Assembly: GCF_022288805.1 (NCBI RefSeq) | Contig: NZ_JAKOPM010000013.1 | Location: forward strand, 1 to 62,022 | Length of the DNA: 62,022 nucleotides | DNA from: Corynebacterium yonathiae | GTDB lineage: Bacteria; Actinomycetota; Actinomycetes; Mycobacteriales; Mycobacteriaceae | Reading direction: 5' to 3' | Shown: positions 46,092 through 55,121 of the stretch, in pieces | Position numbering within the stretch: position 1 is the first letter of the stretch | Layout: each line of letters begins with the position of its first letter | The notes under the pieces: model-generated | What the model was told of the DNA's origin: nothing | What the model saw: the letters and a program-made list of their open reading frames with translations, nothing else | Database searches by the model: none | Made by a program: the position numbers and the translations under genes

Positions 46092-46856
46092 CCGCATTCC
46101 CGCTGCCGCCAATTCGAGCGCCTGGGGAACCAAATCTGCGGCGGTGGCGGCCGCGGCAGTACCGCCTTCAATTACCACGGTGATCTCTCCCCGGGCTCCT
46201 TCTGCCGCCCACTCGGCCAACTCACGCAAGCTGCCGCGGCGTACTTCTTCATAAGTCTTGGTCAGCTCCCGACACACCGCGGCCGGGCGATCGGCGCCGA
46301 GAACCTCCGCTGCCTCTGCCAGTGTTTCGGCCACGCGGTGGGGCGATTCGAAGAAGACAATGGCGCGCTTTTCATTCTGTAATGACTCCAGCCAGGCTCT
46401 GCGGGGCCCGGGCTTGCGGGGAGGAAAGGCGTCGAAGAGGAAATGCCCCACGCCTAGGCCAGACAGTGCCAGGGCTGTCGGCACGGCAGAAGGTCCGGGA
46501 AAGCAGGTCACGGGGATATCGCGCTCGGCCGCCGCAGCCACAATGGACAGGCCCGGATCAGAAATAATCGGCATTCCGGCATCGGTAACAACAAGGACAG
46601 TGCCGGCCGCGGCGGCGTCGATAAGCTGCTGGGCACGGTCTTTTTCATTGTGATCAAAATTGGACACCACGCGCCCGGAAATCTCGATCCCCAAAGCCTG
46701 GGCCAAATTGCGCACGCGCCGTGTGTCTTCGGCCGCGATGACGTCCGCATGCTGCAAGGCATGCATTAAACGCGCGGAGGCGTCCCCCACGTTTCCCAGC
46801 GGCGTGGCGGCGAGGATAACCCCGCGCGGTAATGGATCCAGACCTAAATCAGACAT
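46002..46856 (-). CDS. rsmI: 16S rRNA 2'-O-ribose methyltransferase (C1402)
   Basis: Methylates the ribose of C1402 in the ribosomal decoding centre. The 284 residues contain the tetrapyrrole-methylase-fold motifs GVILAATPLGNVGDASARL, VIAAEDTRRVRNLAQALG, VLVVTDAGMPIISDPG, PVTCFPGPSAVPTALALSG and AIVFFESPHRVAETLAE, each diagnostic of RsmI. It is divergent from pmt with 24 bases between starts, the same order as Rv1002c-Rv1003 in M. tuberculosis. Confidence 0.96.
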   Translation of the reverse strand: MSDLGLDPLPRGVILAATPLGNVGDASARLMHALQHADVIAAEDTRRVRNLAQALGIEISGRVVSNFDHNEKDRAQQLIDAAAAGTVLVVTDAGMPIISDPGLSIVAAAAERDIPVTCFPGPSAVPTALALSGLGVGHFLFDAFPPRKPGPRRAWLESLQNEKRAIVFFESPHRVAETLAEAAEVLGADRPAAVCRELTKTYEEVRRGSLRELAEWAAEGARGEITVVIEGGTAAAATAADLVPQALELAAAGMRLKDACKQVAKSTEVSNRELYDAALQARKS

Positions 46857-46880
46857 GTCTCTAGCATTCCATACTCTCTA

Positions 46881-48500
46881 ATGCGCGGTCGCGGTAGCTT
46901 GTCGCCTAGACTCAACCAAGTGACTATTGCTACCGCTGCCCCATCGCGCACCACGCACGACACCGTGGCCCCGCCAGCACCCCGCGCCTATCAGTGGGGC
47001 AAGGCTGACTGGATAAGCACTAGCGTCGTCGGCGTGCTCGCGCTCCTTACCCGATTTGTCGGACTGACCGCGCCCGTATCAAAAGGCACGCCCGTCTTTG
47101 ATGAAAAGCACTACGTTCCGCAGGCCTGGGACATGGTGCGAAGCTGGGATAACCTTTTCATCGGCGGCATTGAAACCAACCCCGGGTACGGCTTGGTGGT
47201 TCACCCACCGCTAGGCAAGCAGATCGTGGCACTATCCGAATGGGTCTTTGGCTATTCCCCTCTGGGGTGGCGCTTTATGACGGCCCTCTTCGGTGCAGCC
47301 ACCGTATTGTTGACCATGTCACTCGCGCGCCGCGTCTCTTTATCCTGGCAGGTAGCAACACTGGCTGGCCTTATCGCCGTCTTTGATGGCGTGCTCTTGG
47401 TCTCCTCCAAGTTCGGCATGCTGGATATTTTCCAAGTCTTTTTCGTCGTAGCCGCCGCCTGGGCGCTCGCCCGCGATCACAATCAGATGCGCGAGCGCCT
47501 CCACGCCGCTTTTCTACAAGGCCGGATGGGCTCTTCGGCCTTCGGCCCGCGTTTTGGATTTCGCTGGTGGCGTCTCCTCGCTGGTGTCTTCCTCGGTCTT
47601 TCCTTGGGCGTAAAGTGGTCCGGCCTGTACTTCATCATGTTCTTCGGCCTGATGTCCGTCTTTAGCGACCTTGCCCTGCGCAAGCGCTACGGGGTGCGCC
47701 GCTATATCCTAGGCACCCTAGTGCGCGATACCCCCGCTGCCTTGGCCTCCATCGTCCTCGTTCCAGTGCTGCTCTACGCCTGGACCTGGCGCGCCTGGTT
47801 CTCTTCAGAGACTGCCGTATACCGCCACGCCAAGGTTGACGGCACCATAGAGAATGGATCGTGGCTGATGCACCTGCCCGATTCCCTGGCCGGCTGGTTC
47901 TACTACCACTCCTCTGTACTAGAGTTTCACGCCAGCCTGACCTCTTCCGGTGGCCACCACCACCCATGGGATTCCAAGCCATGGGCTTGGCTCGTAGCTG
48001 CCCGCCCCATCTTGTACTACTCCTCCACCGACTTGCAGTGCGGCGACGGCAGCAACGAATGCCGCAAGATGCTCTACCTCTTTGGCACCCCGGCCATCTG
48101 GTGGCTGGTCATCCCGGCCGTGTTGTGGGGACTGTGGTCCCTCATCATTCGCCGCAACCGCGCCTTTCTTATCCCCTTGGTGGGCTTTGCAGCAGGTTTT
48201 GTGCCATGGCTTGCAGCCTTTGACCGCCAGATGTATTTCTTCTACGCCACCGCCTTTATCCCCTTTGTCATCGTGCTCATTGCCTTGGCACTCGGCCAAC
48301 TCATCGGCCATGGCAGGCCGGTGCGCTGGGGGTGGCTGGAAAGTCTAGCGGGCGGGCCCGTGCGCTGGGGAACTATCGCCGCCGTATTCTACCTAGCGCT
48401 GGTAGTAGCGATGTTCTTCTATTTCTCTCCCATTTTGTACGGATACAAGATTCCAGATTCCTGGTACCACTCCATGATGTGGCTGCCTAGCTGGACTTAG
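46881..48500 (+). CDS. pmt: Polyprenyl-phosphate-mannose protein mannosyltransferase
   Basis: Transfers mannose from polyprenyl-phosphate-mannose to Ser/Thr of proteins as they cross the membrane. The 539 residues have about eleven membrane segments. The first extracytoplasmic loop carries the catalytic Asp-Glu (GTPVFDEKHYVPQAWDMVRS). Later blocks YHSSVLEFHASLTSSGGHHH and SKPWAWLVAARPILYYSS are characteristic PMT stretches. The start is ambiguous: ATG at 46881 gives 13 extra residues; a GTG at 46920 would begin TIATAAPSRTTHDT. Neither has a good ribosome binding site. Confidence 0.94.
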   Translation: MRGRGSLSPRLNQVTIATAAPSRTTHDTVAPPAPRAYQWGKADWISTSVVGVLALLTRFVGLTAPVSKGTPVFDEKHYVPQAWDMVRSWDNLFIGGIETNPGYGLVVHPPLGKQIVALSEWVFGYSPLGWRFMTALFGAATVLLTMSLARRVSLSWQVATLAGLIAVFDGVLLVSSKFGMLDIFQVFFVVAAAWALARDHNQMRERLHAAFLQGRMGSSAFGPRFGFRWWRLLAGVFLGLSLGVKWSGLYFIMFFGLMSVFSDLALRKRYGVRRYILGTLVRDTPAALASIVLVPVLLYAWTWRAWFSSETAVYRHAKVDGTIENGSWLMHLPDSLAGWFYYHSSVLEFHASLTSSGGHHHPWDSKPWAWLVAARPILYYSSTDLQCGDGSNECRKMLYLFGTPAIWWLVIPAVLWGLWSLIIRRNRAFLIPLVGFAAGFVPWLAAFDRQMYFFYATAFIPFVIVLIALALGQLIGHGRPVRWGWLESLAGGPVRWGTIAAVFYLALVVAMFFYFSPILYGYKIPDSWYHSMMWLPSWT

Positions 48501-48517
48501 CCGCACGACAACGGGGT

Positions 48518-49219
48518 TTATTGCGGTTGCGCGTTGAGGGACTTCCACCAAGCGCGCACCAAGTAGCCCTTTTCTGCTGCCCAAGCCCACCCCAGGCTCA
48601 GAGTTGCCAGCGCGGTAGCAATAAGGAAATACACCTGCTCAATGGTCACGGTGCCCAACGCTATGTCCCGCATGCCAAAGCCGAAGAGAAAGGCAAACAT
48701 CGTGGCCGAAACGGGGAGCAGGCCGGTCACCGCCGCGGGGCGCCAAGCGCTGAACAATAGGCCACAGGCCATGCCAAAACGCACCGCTGCGCCCTCCATT
48801 AACAGGTTGGCTCGCCCTGGATCCGCAGTAGGATCAAGCACCTTTGCATCCTCCCCCAACGGCACAAGCCCGGAGGCATGCACGATAAGCACCACAGCCC
48901 AGACCGCAAAGACGGCGCCCATAGCCACCATGGCGGCGCGCGCGACCGTGAGGTTGGCTTGGCGAGCGCTCGAGGTGCGCCGCCATTCCGGCTCCACACC
49001 GGCCAAAATGACCTCAGAAAGGTCCGTTGGCGGCGCCATGCCGGAATCCGCGGGCTCTACAAAGCTCAATGAGCGCGATAACGCGGCCGCTTTATCCCGG
49101 AAAGCGCGGCACTCGGCGCAGCTTTCCAGGTGAGCATCAATGACGTCCTTAGGCAGATCCGAGTGCTCACCGTCCAATTGGGCAGAGATCGCCGCTTGGA
49201 CTTGACTATGCGTCAACAT
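48518..49219 (-). CDS. Membrane protein with N-terminal anti-sigma zinc finger
   Basis: The 233 residues begin with a zinc-binding anti-sigma (zf-HC2) motif, HLESCAECRAFRDKAAAL near 37-54, with His-x3-Cys-x2-Cys intact, followed by a linker and about five hydrophobic segments (from ARAAMVAMGAVFAVWAVVLI). Anti-sigma factors normally have one membrane segment, so this is a variant. No ECF sigma gene adjoins it. The ATG at 49219 begins just before the finger; translation overlaps the preceding DoxX gene by 14 bases, so the two are coupled. It is convergent with pmt. Confidence 0.8.
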   Translation of the reverse strand: MLTHSQVQAAISAQLDGEHSDLPKDVIDAHLESCAECRAFRDKAAALSRSLSFVEPADSGMAPPTDLSEVILAGVEPEWRRTSSARQANLTVARAAMVAMGAVFAVWAVVLIVHASGLVPLGEDAKVLDPTADPGRANLLMEGAAVRFGMACGLLFSAWRPAAVTGLLPVSATMFAFLFGFGMRDIALGTVTIEQVYFLIATALATLSLGWAWAAEKGYLVRAWWKSLNAQPQ

Positions 49220-49619
49220 TGCTGAGCACCCCATCCATGCTGGCTCGACCGGAGCCAAAAATTACGATCATCAGCAAAGATAGCAGTAAGACCAGTGGGT
49301 ATTCGATTCCACCATCGGCGGCAAAAAAGCCGTGGCCCAGGTGCACGAAATACAAGGCACACCCCATGAGCAAGGCAAGAGCACCGGCGACAAAGGTGGT
49401 GAGCAGCCCGACGACGAGGAAGGCTCCGCCCGCCATCTCCCCGATGGCGGCTATATAGCCAGAAAGTTGTGGCTGCGGCACCCCGAGGGCGGAAAATTGC
49501 CCCACGGTTTCATCCATGCCAGTCATAAACATCTTGTCCACGCCGTGTGCGATAAAGATTAATCCGAGGACCGCTCGAAAAATTAGCAGTGCAGCATCGC
49601 GTACGGCAGGTCTATTCAT
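49206..49619 (-). CDS. DoxX family membrane protein
   Basis: Small integral membrane protein of 137 residues with four segments. The start DAALLIFRAVLGLIFIAHGV and the block IAAIGEMAGGAFLVVGLLTTF match the DoxX fold; M. tuberculosis DoxX takes part in membrane oxidoreductase complexes with SodA and SseA, and functions elsewhere vary. The ATG at 49619 was preferred to an upstream ATG that would add 57 soluble residues unlike the family. The zinc-finger gene overlaps its end. Confidence 0.88.
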   Translation of the reverse strand: MNRPAVRDAALLIFRAVLGLIFIAHGVDKMFMTGMDETVGQFSALGVPQPQLSGYIAAIGEMAGGAFLVVGLLTTFVAGALALLMGCALYFVHLGHGFFAADGGIEYPLVLLLSLLMIVIFGSGRASMDGVLSNVDA

Positions 49620-49764
49620 GCTGAACAGATTACCCTGAACCACTCTCCCGATGCGAAGGCAGTGGGCTAGACCCGTACTCCTGGGAAATTCGCCCTTTGG
49701 CGGGGGGAAGGAGCAGCTCTGCGGGGAACGAGCTGTTTCAATGGGTACCACGCACAGAAGAATT

Positions 49765-49771
49765 AAAGGAG
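49765..49771 (+). promoter_or_regulatory. Ribosome binding site that sets the tag start
   Basis: AAAGGAG six bases before a TTG at 49778. This is the only strong Shine-Dalgarno sequence here and favours the shorter product. Confidence 0.7.
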
Positions 49772-49777
49772 AACACC

Positions 49778-50494
49778 TTGAGCGAATCAACTACGCAGTC
49801 CGAAGATCGCACCACCTTGGTCTACGACGATGATGGTTTGGGCCGCCCGCCCTGGGCCATGTCCTCGCCGATGTTGAAGGAGTACTACGACACCGAATGG
49901 GGTCTGCCCATTTTCGATGAAGCTGCGCTCTACGAGCGTTTGAGCCTGGAGTCTTTCCAGTCCGGCCTCTCCTGGGCAGTGGTTTTAAAGAAGCGCGAGG
50001 CCTTCCGCGCGGCCTTTTGTCACTTCGACCCGGACAAGGTTGCCCAGTTCGGTGAAGCAGATATTGAGCGTTTGCTTGGCGACGCCTCCATTATCCGCAA
50101 CGAAACCAAAATCCGCGCCGCAATTAATAACGCCAAAGCAACCATTGCTCTGCGCGAAGAAGGCGGGCTAGCGGAGTTCATTTGGGCCTTCCAACCTCCA
50201 GAGAACCTCTACCCCACCGTGATGGAAGATATTCCGAAAAAGAGCTACGAGTCCAAGCTCATGTCGCGCGAGCTAAAGAAGAAGGGATTCCGCTTCGTCG
50301 GCCCAGTTACCTGTTTCGCCCTCATGGAGGCTATCGGCATGATTGATACTCACCTCATCGGCTCTCACCGCCGCGGCACCTCCGGGGTATGGCACGACAG
50401 CGGCGTACCGAATTACGGCCTAGCCCAGGAATATAACGCGCTCACGCACTCCCAGCCAGCCTCTTCCGCCGGGCCCCAAAGCGCCGCTAGCTAA
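49778..50494 (+). CDS. tag: DNA-3-methyladenine glycosylase I
   Basis: Excises 3-methyladenine from alkylated DNA, first step of base excision repair. The 238 residues contain the Tag signatures LVYDDDGLGRPPWA, MLKEYYDTEWGLPIFDE, ERLSLESFQSGLSWAVVLKK with the aromatic base pocket, and a C-terminal FVGPVTCFALMEAIGMIDTH. The TTG start is set by AAAGGAG; an in-frame upstream ATG would add 27 residues with no family match. The zinc-binding His and Cys typical of Tag are partly recognisable (CFALMEA, DTHLIGSHRR). Confidence 0.93.
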   Translation: MSESTTQSEDRTTLVYDDDGLGRPPWAMSSPMLKEYYDTEWGLPIFDEAALYERLSLESFQSGLSWAVVLKKREAFRAAFCHFDPDKVAQFGEADIERLLGDASIIRNETKIRAAINNAKATIALREEGGLAEFIWAFQPPENLYPTVMEDIPKKSYESKLMSRELKKKGFRFVGPVTCFALMEAIGMIDTHLIGSHRRGTSGVWHDSGVPNYGLAQEYNALTHSQPASSAGPQSAAS

Positions 50495-50508
50495 GCCATC
50501 ATCAATTC

Positions 50509-51906
50509 CTATCCAGCGCGGCGGGCTGCTAAGTCATCGCGGCGGCCATAGCCGTCGGGCCCGGCATGCGGGCCGTCAAAGTCGCCGTCTTCACCATCGC
50601 TATAGCTCAGCGGAAGGTGCACGAAGTCGGGACTTTCATCATCGATTTCCACGACCACAGCGCCCGGGCGGCGCAAGTTGCGCGGGATCTTCAATGCTTC
50701 ATCGTCCGCGTTGCGCACGCCTAAACGGGCGCGGCGCAAGTGACGTACTCGGCGACGCATGAGTGCTTGTTCTTGGCGAACCTGGGCGCGAAGCGCTATC
50801 AGGTAGACCACGGTAAGTACTCCGGCGACCGCAGCCAACCACCAGGTCCAGCCGCCCACCACGATGCCCAGGGCCACTGTGAGGACCACGGCCACCGCTA
50901 GGCCCAGCAGTGTGCGCTGGCGGCGCTGGTAGCGAGTAGCAGATTTTTCCTTTTCTGCTACCGGATCCCAGCCACCCCGGCCCAAGCGGCGCTGCGCAAA
51001 TTCCACCTCGTCCTCGGATAGATCGGTGTCCATGCCGGCATCGTCTACTTCAGCGGCATTGGCCGGCTCTTCAGCGAGCTCGGCATCAGCCGCATTCGCA
51101 GAGTGAGGCTCGGAATCCTCCGCGGCATCAGAACCCGCAGCGTCATTTTCACTGACTTCGGCCTTATCTACAGCGCCCGGATACATAAGATCTACCGGGG
51201 AGGTATAGGTCTCGTCGTAAGCATAAGCATCGCTCGCCACGGAAGAAACTGCCGGAGCGCTAAAGACCTCTGCCTCGGCGGCGTCAACAGTGGAAGAATC
51301 ATCCTTTGCGGCGTTGTCCGCGGCATCCTCCTCGTCTTCAAGAAGAACATCATCAGCATCGTCTGCATCGCCGGTATCAGCGGCCTGGTCCGCATCAGGC
51401 TGTCGAGAGGCCGGAACCGCATCTGCCTGTGGCTTAGCAGCAGAATCGCCTTCTTCCGCGAGGCCCTCCTCCACCACTTCGCCGTCGACAGTGTCCGCCT
51501 CTGCTGGGGATTCCTCATCAGTGGTAGACGCCGCCGTTGTAGTAAACGCACGGCTACCGGTGCCAAAAGGCTGAGACTTAGCGCGGCGGGCGGCGCCGGC
51601 AATAGTCACCGAGCGCGAGGAATTTTTAATGGACTCGACATCCGGTTCATCCTCGGCAGCGTCTGCGGCCTCTACCACTTCATAGTCCGCCTCATCCTGG
51701 TCATCGCGGAGGTGGACATCATCAGCGCGCAAACGTGGGCGTCGGCGGCCGGCAACCTTGCCGGAATCTCCCTCGAAAAGGACACGAGTATCCTCAAAGG
51801 CCTCACCGGTATGGCTCATAGGGCGATTATTCCTCCCCAATAGCCACGGTGCGAGTACGAAGAGCCACACCACGATGATCGCGATAATCGGCACAGCTGT
51901 CGACAC
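50509..51906 (-). CDS. glpR: Membrane receptor of the gephyrin-like division protein (GlpR)
   Basis: Probable divisome membrane protein, 465 residues. One membrane segment lies at 5-24 (VPIIAIIVVWLFVLAPWLLG), followed by a long acidic disordered region (about 30-315, rich in Asp, Glu, Ala), then two adjacent segments (329-369) and a basic then acidic cytoplasmic end. Gene order glp-rimJ-glpR matches C. glutamicum, in which GlpR recruits the MoeA-like Glp to the division site, and Rv0996 in M. tuberculosis. Assignment rests on context and topology rather than strong motifs. The start is GTG. Confidence 0.65.
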   Translation of the reverse strand: MSTAVPIIAIIVVWLFVLAPWLLGRNNRPMSHTGEAFEDTRVLFEGDSGKVAGRRRPRLRADDVHLRDDQDEADYEVVEAADAAEDEPDVESIKNSSRSVTIAGAARRAKSQPFGTGSRAFTTTAASTTDEESPAEADTVDGEVVEEGLAEEGDSAAKPQADAVPASRQPDADQAADTGDADDADDVLLEDEEDAADNAAKDDSSTVDAAEAEVFSAPAVSSVASDAYAYDETYTSPVDLMYPGAVDKAEVSENDAAGSDAAEDSEPHSANAADAELAEEPANAAEVDDAGMDTDLSEDEVEFAQRRLGRGGWDPVAEKEKSATRYQRRQRTLLGLAVAVVLTVALGIVVGGWTWWLAAVAGVLTVVYLIALRAQVRQEQALMRRRVRHLRRARLGVRNADDEALKIPRNLRRPGAVVVEIDDESPDFVHLPLSYSDGEDGDFDGPHAGPDGYGRRDDLAARRAG

Positions 51907-52049
51907 GAATAGGACCTTCCCCTAGGATGCAGATGATTACTCCACCTTAAACGGTAAAAGCGCACTGTAGCACCCTAAATACACATAAATTACAATGTTG
52001 TGACTTATGTGAAAATTGAGGTTGTTAACTCAGTGAATGGGAAGCTGAT

Positions 52050-52760
52050 TCATACCAATCGACCAGCCTGGCGGAGGCGATCTACAGCAGTAAAGGCGTA
52101 GTCCTCTCTTACCAACGCCACGTAGTGGTGGTCCTGCCACGCGCCGTCGATATGCAGGTTGCGCCGCAAGTACCCCTCGTGCCGGAACCCATTGGCGGCC
52201 AAAACCCGACCGGAAGCAGGATTGTGCTCCAAATAGGTGGCTGTCACTCGGTGTAGGCCCACCCGCCCAAAGGCATGGTCCACTCCCAAGGCGGTTGCGG
52301 CCGTAGCTACTCCAGCACCGTGGACCGCGGAATATACCCAGTAGCCGATCCAGCAATCGCGAATGCTGCCATGCTGGATATTTCCCAAAGTCATCTGGCC
52401 TACAAACTGGCCCTCGACCTCAATGACCAGTGGGACCACCAGCCCCTCGCGCGCGGCGTTGCGCAGGTACATCAGGTGATTCCACCACGCCTGCTGGCTA
52501 TGCGCCGCCGCCCAAGGAGCGGTTTGGGTCGGCTCAACGGGGCGAAGGAACATTTCATCTTCGATGCGTTGCCGCCGCCATTCGTGGCCATCGGAACGCA
52601 GCAGCGGCCGCAAACGCAGCCGCGCCCCAGAAGGGAAGACAGAAGAAGAGGGCAGCCGCACAAAGGGAGTAGATTCCGGCCACCCCGGATGCACGTCATC
52701 GGTAGGGCCGCTAGCAGGATGGCGGAATCTATCCGCTGCGTTGCCAAAGGGATCAAGCAT
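52050..52760 (-). CDS. rimJ: GNAT acetyltransferase, RimJ type
   Basis: N-alpha-acetyltransferase, in E. coli acting on ribosomal protein S5. The 236 residues show an N-terminal extension of about 35 residues, then the GNAT core: GARLRLRPLLRSDGHEWRRQ, LVIEVEGQFVGQMTLGNIQH, SIRDCWIGYWVYSAVHGAGV with the acetyl-CoA loop, and RVTATYLEHNPASGRVLAAN with GFRHEGYLRRNLHIDG, all RimJ-type. The start shares one base with the glp stop (TAATG), so it is coupled to the division gene. Actual target in corynebacteria is unknown. Confidence 0.88.
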   Translation of the reverse strand: MLDPFGNAADRFRHPASGPTDDVHPGWPESTPFVRLPSSSVFPSGARLRLRPLLRSDGHEWRRQRIEDEMFLRPVEPTQTAPWAAAHSQQAWWNHLMYLRNAAREGLVVPLVIEVEGQFVGQMTLGNIQHGSIRDCWIGYWVYSAVHGAGVATAATALGVDHAFGRVGLHRVTATYLEHNPASGRVLAANGFRHEGYLRRNLHIDGAWQDHHYVALVREDYAFTAVDRLRQAGRLV

Positions 52761-54070
52761 TAGCTGCGCTGGGTCAAAAACAACACATCAACCACATCGC
52801 CAGGGCGAATTTCCGTTACCTCTTCTGGTACGCGAACCATGGCATTGGCCTCTGATAAGCCAGCCAAAAGGTGCGCCGGAGCGCCTGCAGCACCGCCGAG
52901 GCCTTCCACCAGATAGTCTGCGGTTTCCGCATCACGCATCAAGCGCGCGCGGATGAATCCGCGCCGGCCAGGACGCGAATCAATGTGGTTCAACGCGCGG
53001 GCACGCACCACGCGGCGGTGTGCATTGCGCTTGCCTAGTGCCAAACGGATGAGCGGGCGGATATATACCTCGAAGACCACGAGCGCGGACACCGGATTAG
53101 ACGGCAGCAAAAAGGTCGGGATGCGCTCCTCGCCTACCAAGCCAAACCCCTGGACAGAGCCGGGATGCATGGCCACACGGGAGGTATCGACATCACCAAG
53201 GTCATCCAGAATCTCACGGATGGCCTCGGCACCTGCGCCGCCAACCGCGCCTGAGATCACCAGCACCTCACTGCGGGCAATATGCTTTTCCAGCGCCTCG
53301 CGGATGCGGCGCGGCTCGCCCTCGGCAATGCCAACGCGATGTACCTCTGCCCCAGCCTCGCGGGCCGCGGCGGCAAGAGAATAAGAATTGACGTCAAAGA
53401 CTTGGCCCAGTGCTGGCTCTTGGTCCAAATCAACCAGTTCGCGGCCAAAGGAAATGATGGTGATGCGCGGGCGAGGATAAACCAGCACCTTAGAGCGGCC
53501 GACAGCGGCCAGAAGTCCGATCTGGGCGGGGCCCAACACGGTTCCAGAAGATACGGCGACATCACCAGGCTGGATATCATCGCCTACTCGGCGCACAAAG
53601 TCACCGGAGCGCACTGGGCGATGAGCGGTGACACGCTTGCGGCCGCGATCGGTCCACTCGAGGGGGAGGACGGCGTCGGCAAGCGTAGGCAAAGGCGCAC
53701 CCGTATACACGCGCACCGCCTGCTTAGGCTGCAGGCGCAGCGGCTGCTTGGAACCGGCCGGAACCTCACCCACCACAGGTAAGGAACGCTCTACCTCTGG
53801 CTGCTGGGGCTCTGACTCCTCTTCGCCCTGCGCAGGCTGTTCTTCCTGCCCTTTGGGACGGCGTACCCTCAAGCCACGCTCGCCTCCAATATCTACGGCG
53901 CGCACCGCATAGCCATCGATGGCTGCCTGCGGAAAGCCCGGCAGGGGCTGGTTAGCCTGCACTTCCTCTGCGCACATTAAGCCCAGCGCGTTGGAAATAC
54001 CGATGCGTACCGGCTCCGGTGTCGTCGCCGCATCCGTTACCAGCGCCAACTGGTCATCCACTGAACGCAT
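52760..54070 (-). CDS. glp: MoeA/gephyrin-like division protein Glp
   Basis: MoeA-fold protein of 436 residues, related to the gephyrin E domain. N-terminal ALGLMCAEEVQANQPLPGF, PQAAIDGYAVRA and RVYTGAPLPTLADAVLPLEW are MoeA blocks. In active MoeA the molybdate-site loop reads GGVSVGxxD; here it is GAVGGAGAE (about residues 270-280), and GLPGNPVS reads LLPSNPVS. This argues against the usual molybdopterin molybdotransferase role. The locus matches C. glutamicum glp, in which the protein binds FtsZ and the receptor GlpR. It lies between galU and rimJ, the latter translationally coupled. Residual Moco activity cannot be excluded. Confidence 0.85.
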   Translation of the reverse strand: MRSVDDQLALVTDAATTPEPVRIGISNALGLMCAEEVQANQPLPGFPQAAIDGYAVRAVDIGGERGLRVRRPKGQEEQPAQGEEESEPQQPEVERSLPVVGEVPAGSKQPLRLQPKQAVRVYTGAPLPTLADAVLPLEWTDRGRKRVTAHRPVRSGDFVRRVGDDIQPGDVAVSSGTVLGPAQIGLLAAVGRSKVLVYPRPRITIISFGRELVDLDQEPALGQVFDVNSYSLAAAAREAGAEVHRVGIAEGEPRRIREALEKHIARSEVLVISGAVGGAGAEAIREILDDLGDVDTSRVAMHPGSVQGFGLVGEERIPTFLLPSNPVSALVVFEVYIRPLIRLALGKRNAHRRVVRARALNHIDSRPGRRGFIRARLMRDAETADYLVEGLGGAAGAPAHLLAGLSEANAMVRVPEEVTEIRPGDVVDVLFLTQRS

Positions 54071-54126
54071 AAGGTCTCTGCCCGCCCTTTCTTCGCTTCC
54101 GCGTCCTCGGCCCCTGGGAAACCTCC

Positions 54127-55053
54127 CTAGGCTAGGCCGTGCTCTTCCTCATACTCGGCCATAATCTGCTTAATCGCTTTATACAGCGCGGGACCATATT
54201 TTTCATCGCGCAGGCCGAAGTCCACATTAGCGGGAATATAGCCGCCGGGATTACCCAAGTCATGGCGCTTTCCTTGGTGGACTACTACGTGGACGGGCTC
54301 ACCTTCCTCAATGAGGAGCTCAATGGCATCGGTCAACTGCAGCTCGCCACCTTTGCCTGGCTTAATGCGGCGCAGGGCATCAAAGATCTTGCGATCCAAT
54401 AGGTAGCGACCGGTGGCCACAAGATTAGACGGGGCATCTTCTACCGCCGGCTTTTCCACCATGCCCACGACCTTCTTAACGCCGGGGGCATTTGTATCTT
54501 CTACGTCGAAGACGCCGTAGTTATAGGTCTGCTCGCGCGGGACTTCGAAGGCGCACAGCACGCTACCGCCCAAAGCAGCGCGCACTCGAGCCATGTCCGC
54601 CATGACAGTGGCGGGCAGCACGATGTCATCTGGGAGCATGACAGCGAAGGAATCCTCATCCTCGCCGAGCACCTCTTCTGCCAGCCCTACCGCGTGGCCC
54701 AAACCCAGGGGCTTTTTCTGCTCCACCGCAACGGGGTGGATGAGCTGGTTGGCGCGCTTGACCTTGACTACTTGCTCATCCTTGCCACGGGATTCAAGGG
54801 TATCCACCAACTCTGGGAAAGCCTCAAAGTGGCGCATGACTTCTTGCTTATCAGGCGCGGTAATCACCGCTAGGCGGCGCGCTCCCACAGAGGCCGCCTC
54901 CTCTGCGATGAGCTCAATGCCGGGAGTATCAACAACGGGCAGCAGTTCCTTCGGAACCGTCTTGGTGGCGGGCAAAAATCGCGTGCCCATACCTGCCGCT
55001 GGAACTACAACCGTGGTGATTCCGCGTGCGGAATCTTCGCGTTCTATAGCCAT
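54127..55053 (-). CDS. galU: UTP-glucose-1-phosphate uridylyltransferase
   Basis: Makes UDP-glucose from UTP and glucose 1-phosphate for trehalose, glycogen and wall-polysaccharide synthesis. The 308 residues begin with VVVPAAGMGTRFLPATKTVP, the nucleotide-binding loop, followed by KELLPVVDTPGIELIAEEA, FAVMLPDDIVLPA and GKGGELQLTDAIELLIEEG, all GalU blocks. The ATG at 55053 was preferred to an upstream ATG. The operon galU-glp-rimJ-glpR is the same in relatives. It is divergent from fthC with 68 bases between. Confidence 0.97.
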   Translation of the reverse strand: MAIEREDSARGITTVVVPAAGMGTRFLPATKTVPKELLPVVDTPGIELIAEEAASVGARRLAVITAPDKQEVMRHFEAFPELVDTLESRGKDEQVVKVKRANQLIHPVAVEQKKPLGLGHAVGLAEEVLGEDEDSFAVMLPDDIVLPATVMADMARVRAALGGSVLCAFEVPREQTYNYGVFDVEDTNAPGVKKVVGMVEKPAVEDAPSNLVATGRYLLDRKIFDALRRIKPGKGGELQLTDAIELLIEEGEPVHVVVHQGKRHDLGNPGGYIPANVDFGLRDEKYGPALYKAIKQIMAEYEEEHGLA

Positions 55054-55121
55054 GCGTAATAGCGTACAACGCCACATTATTTTTCCCGTGCACCGCTACG
55101 CCGCGGGGCTATGATTTATTT

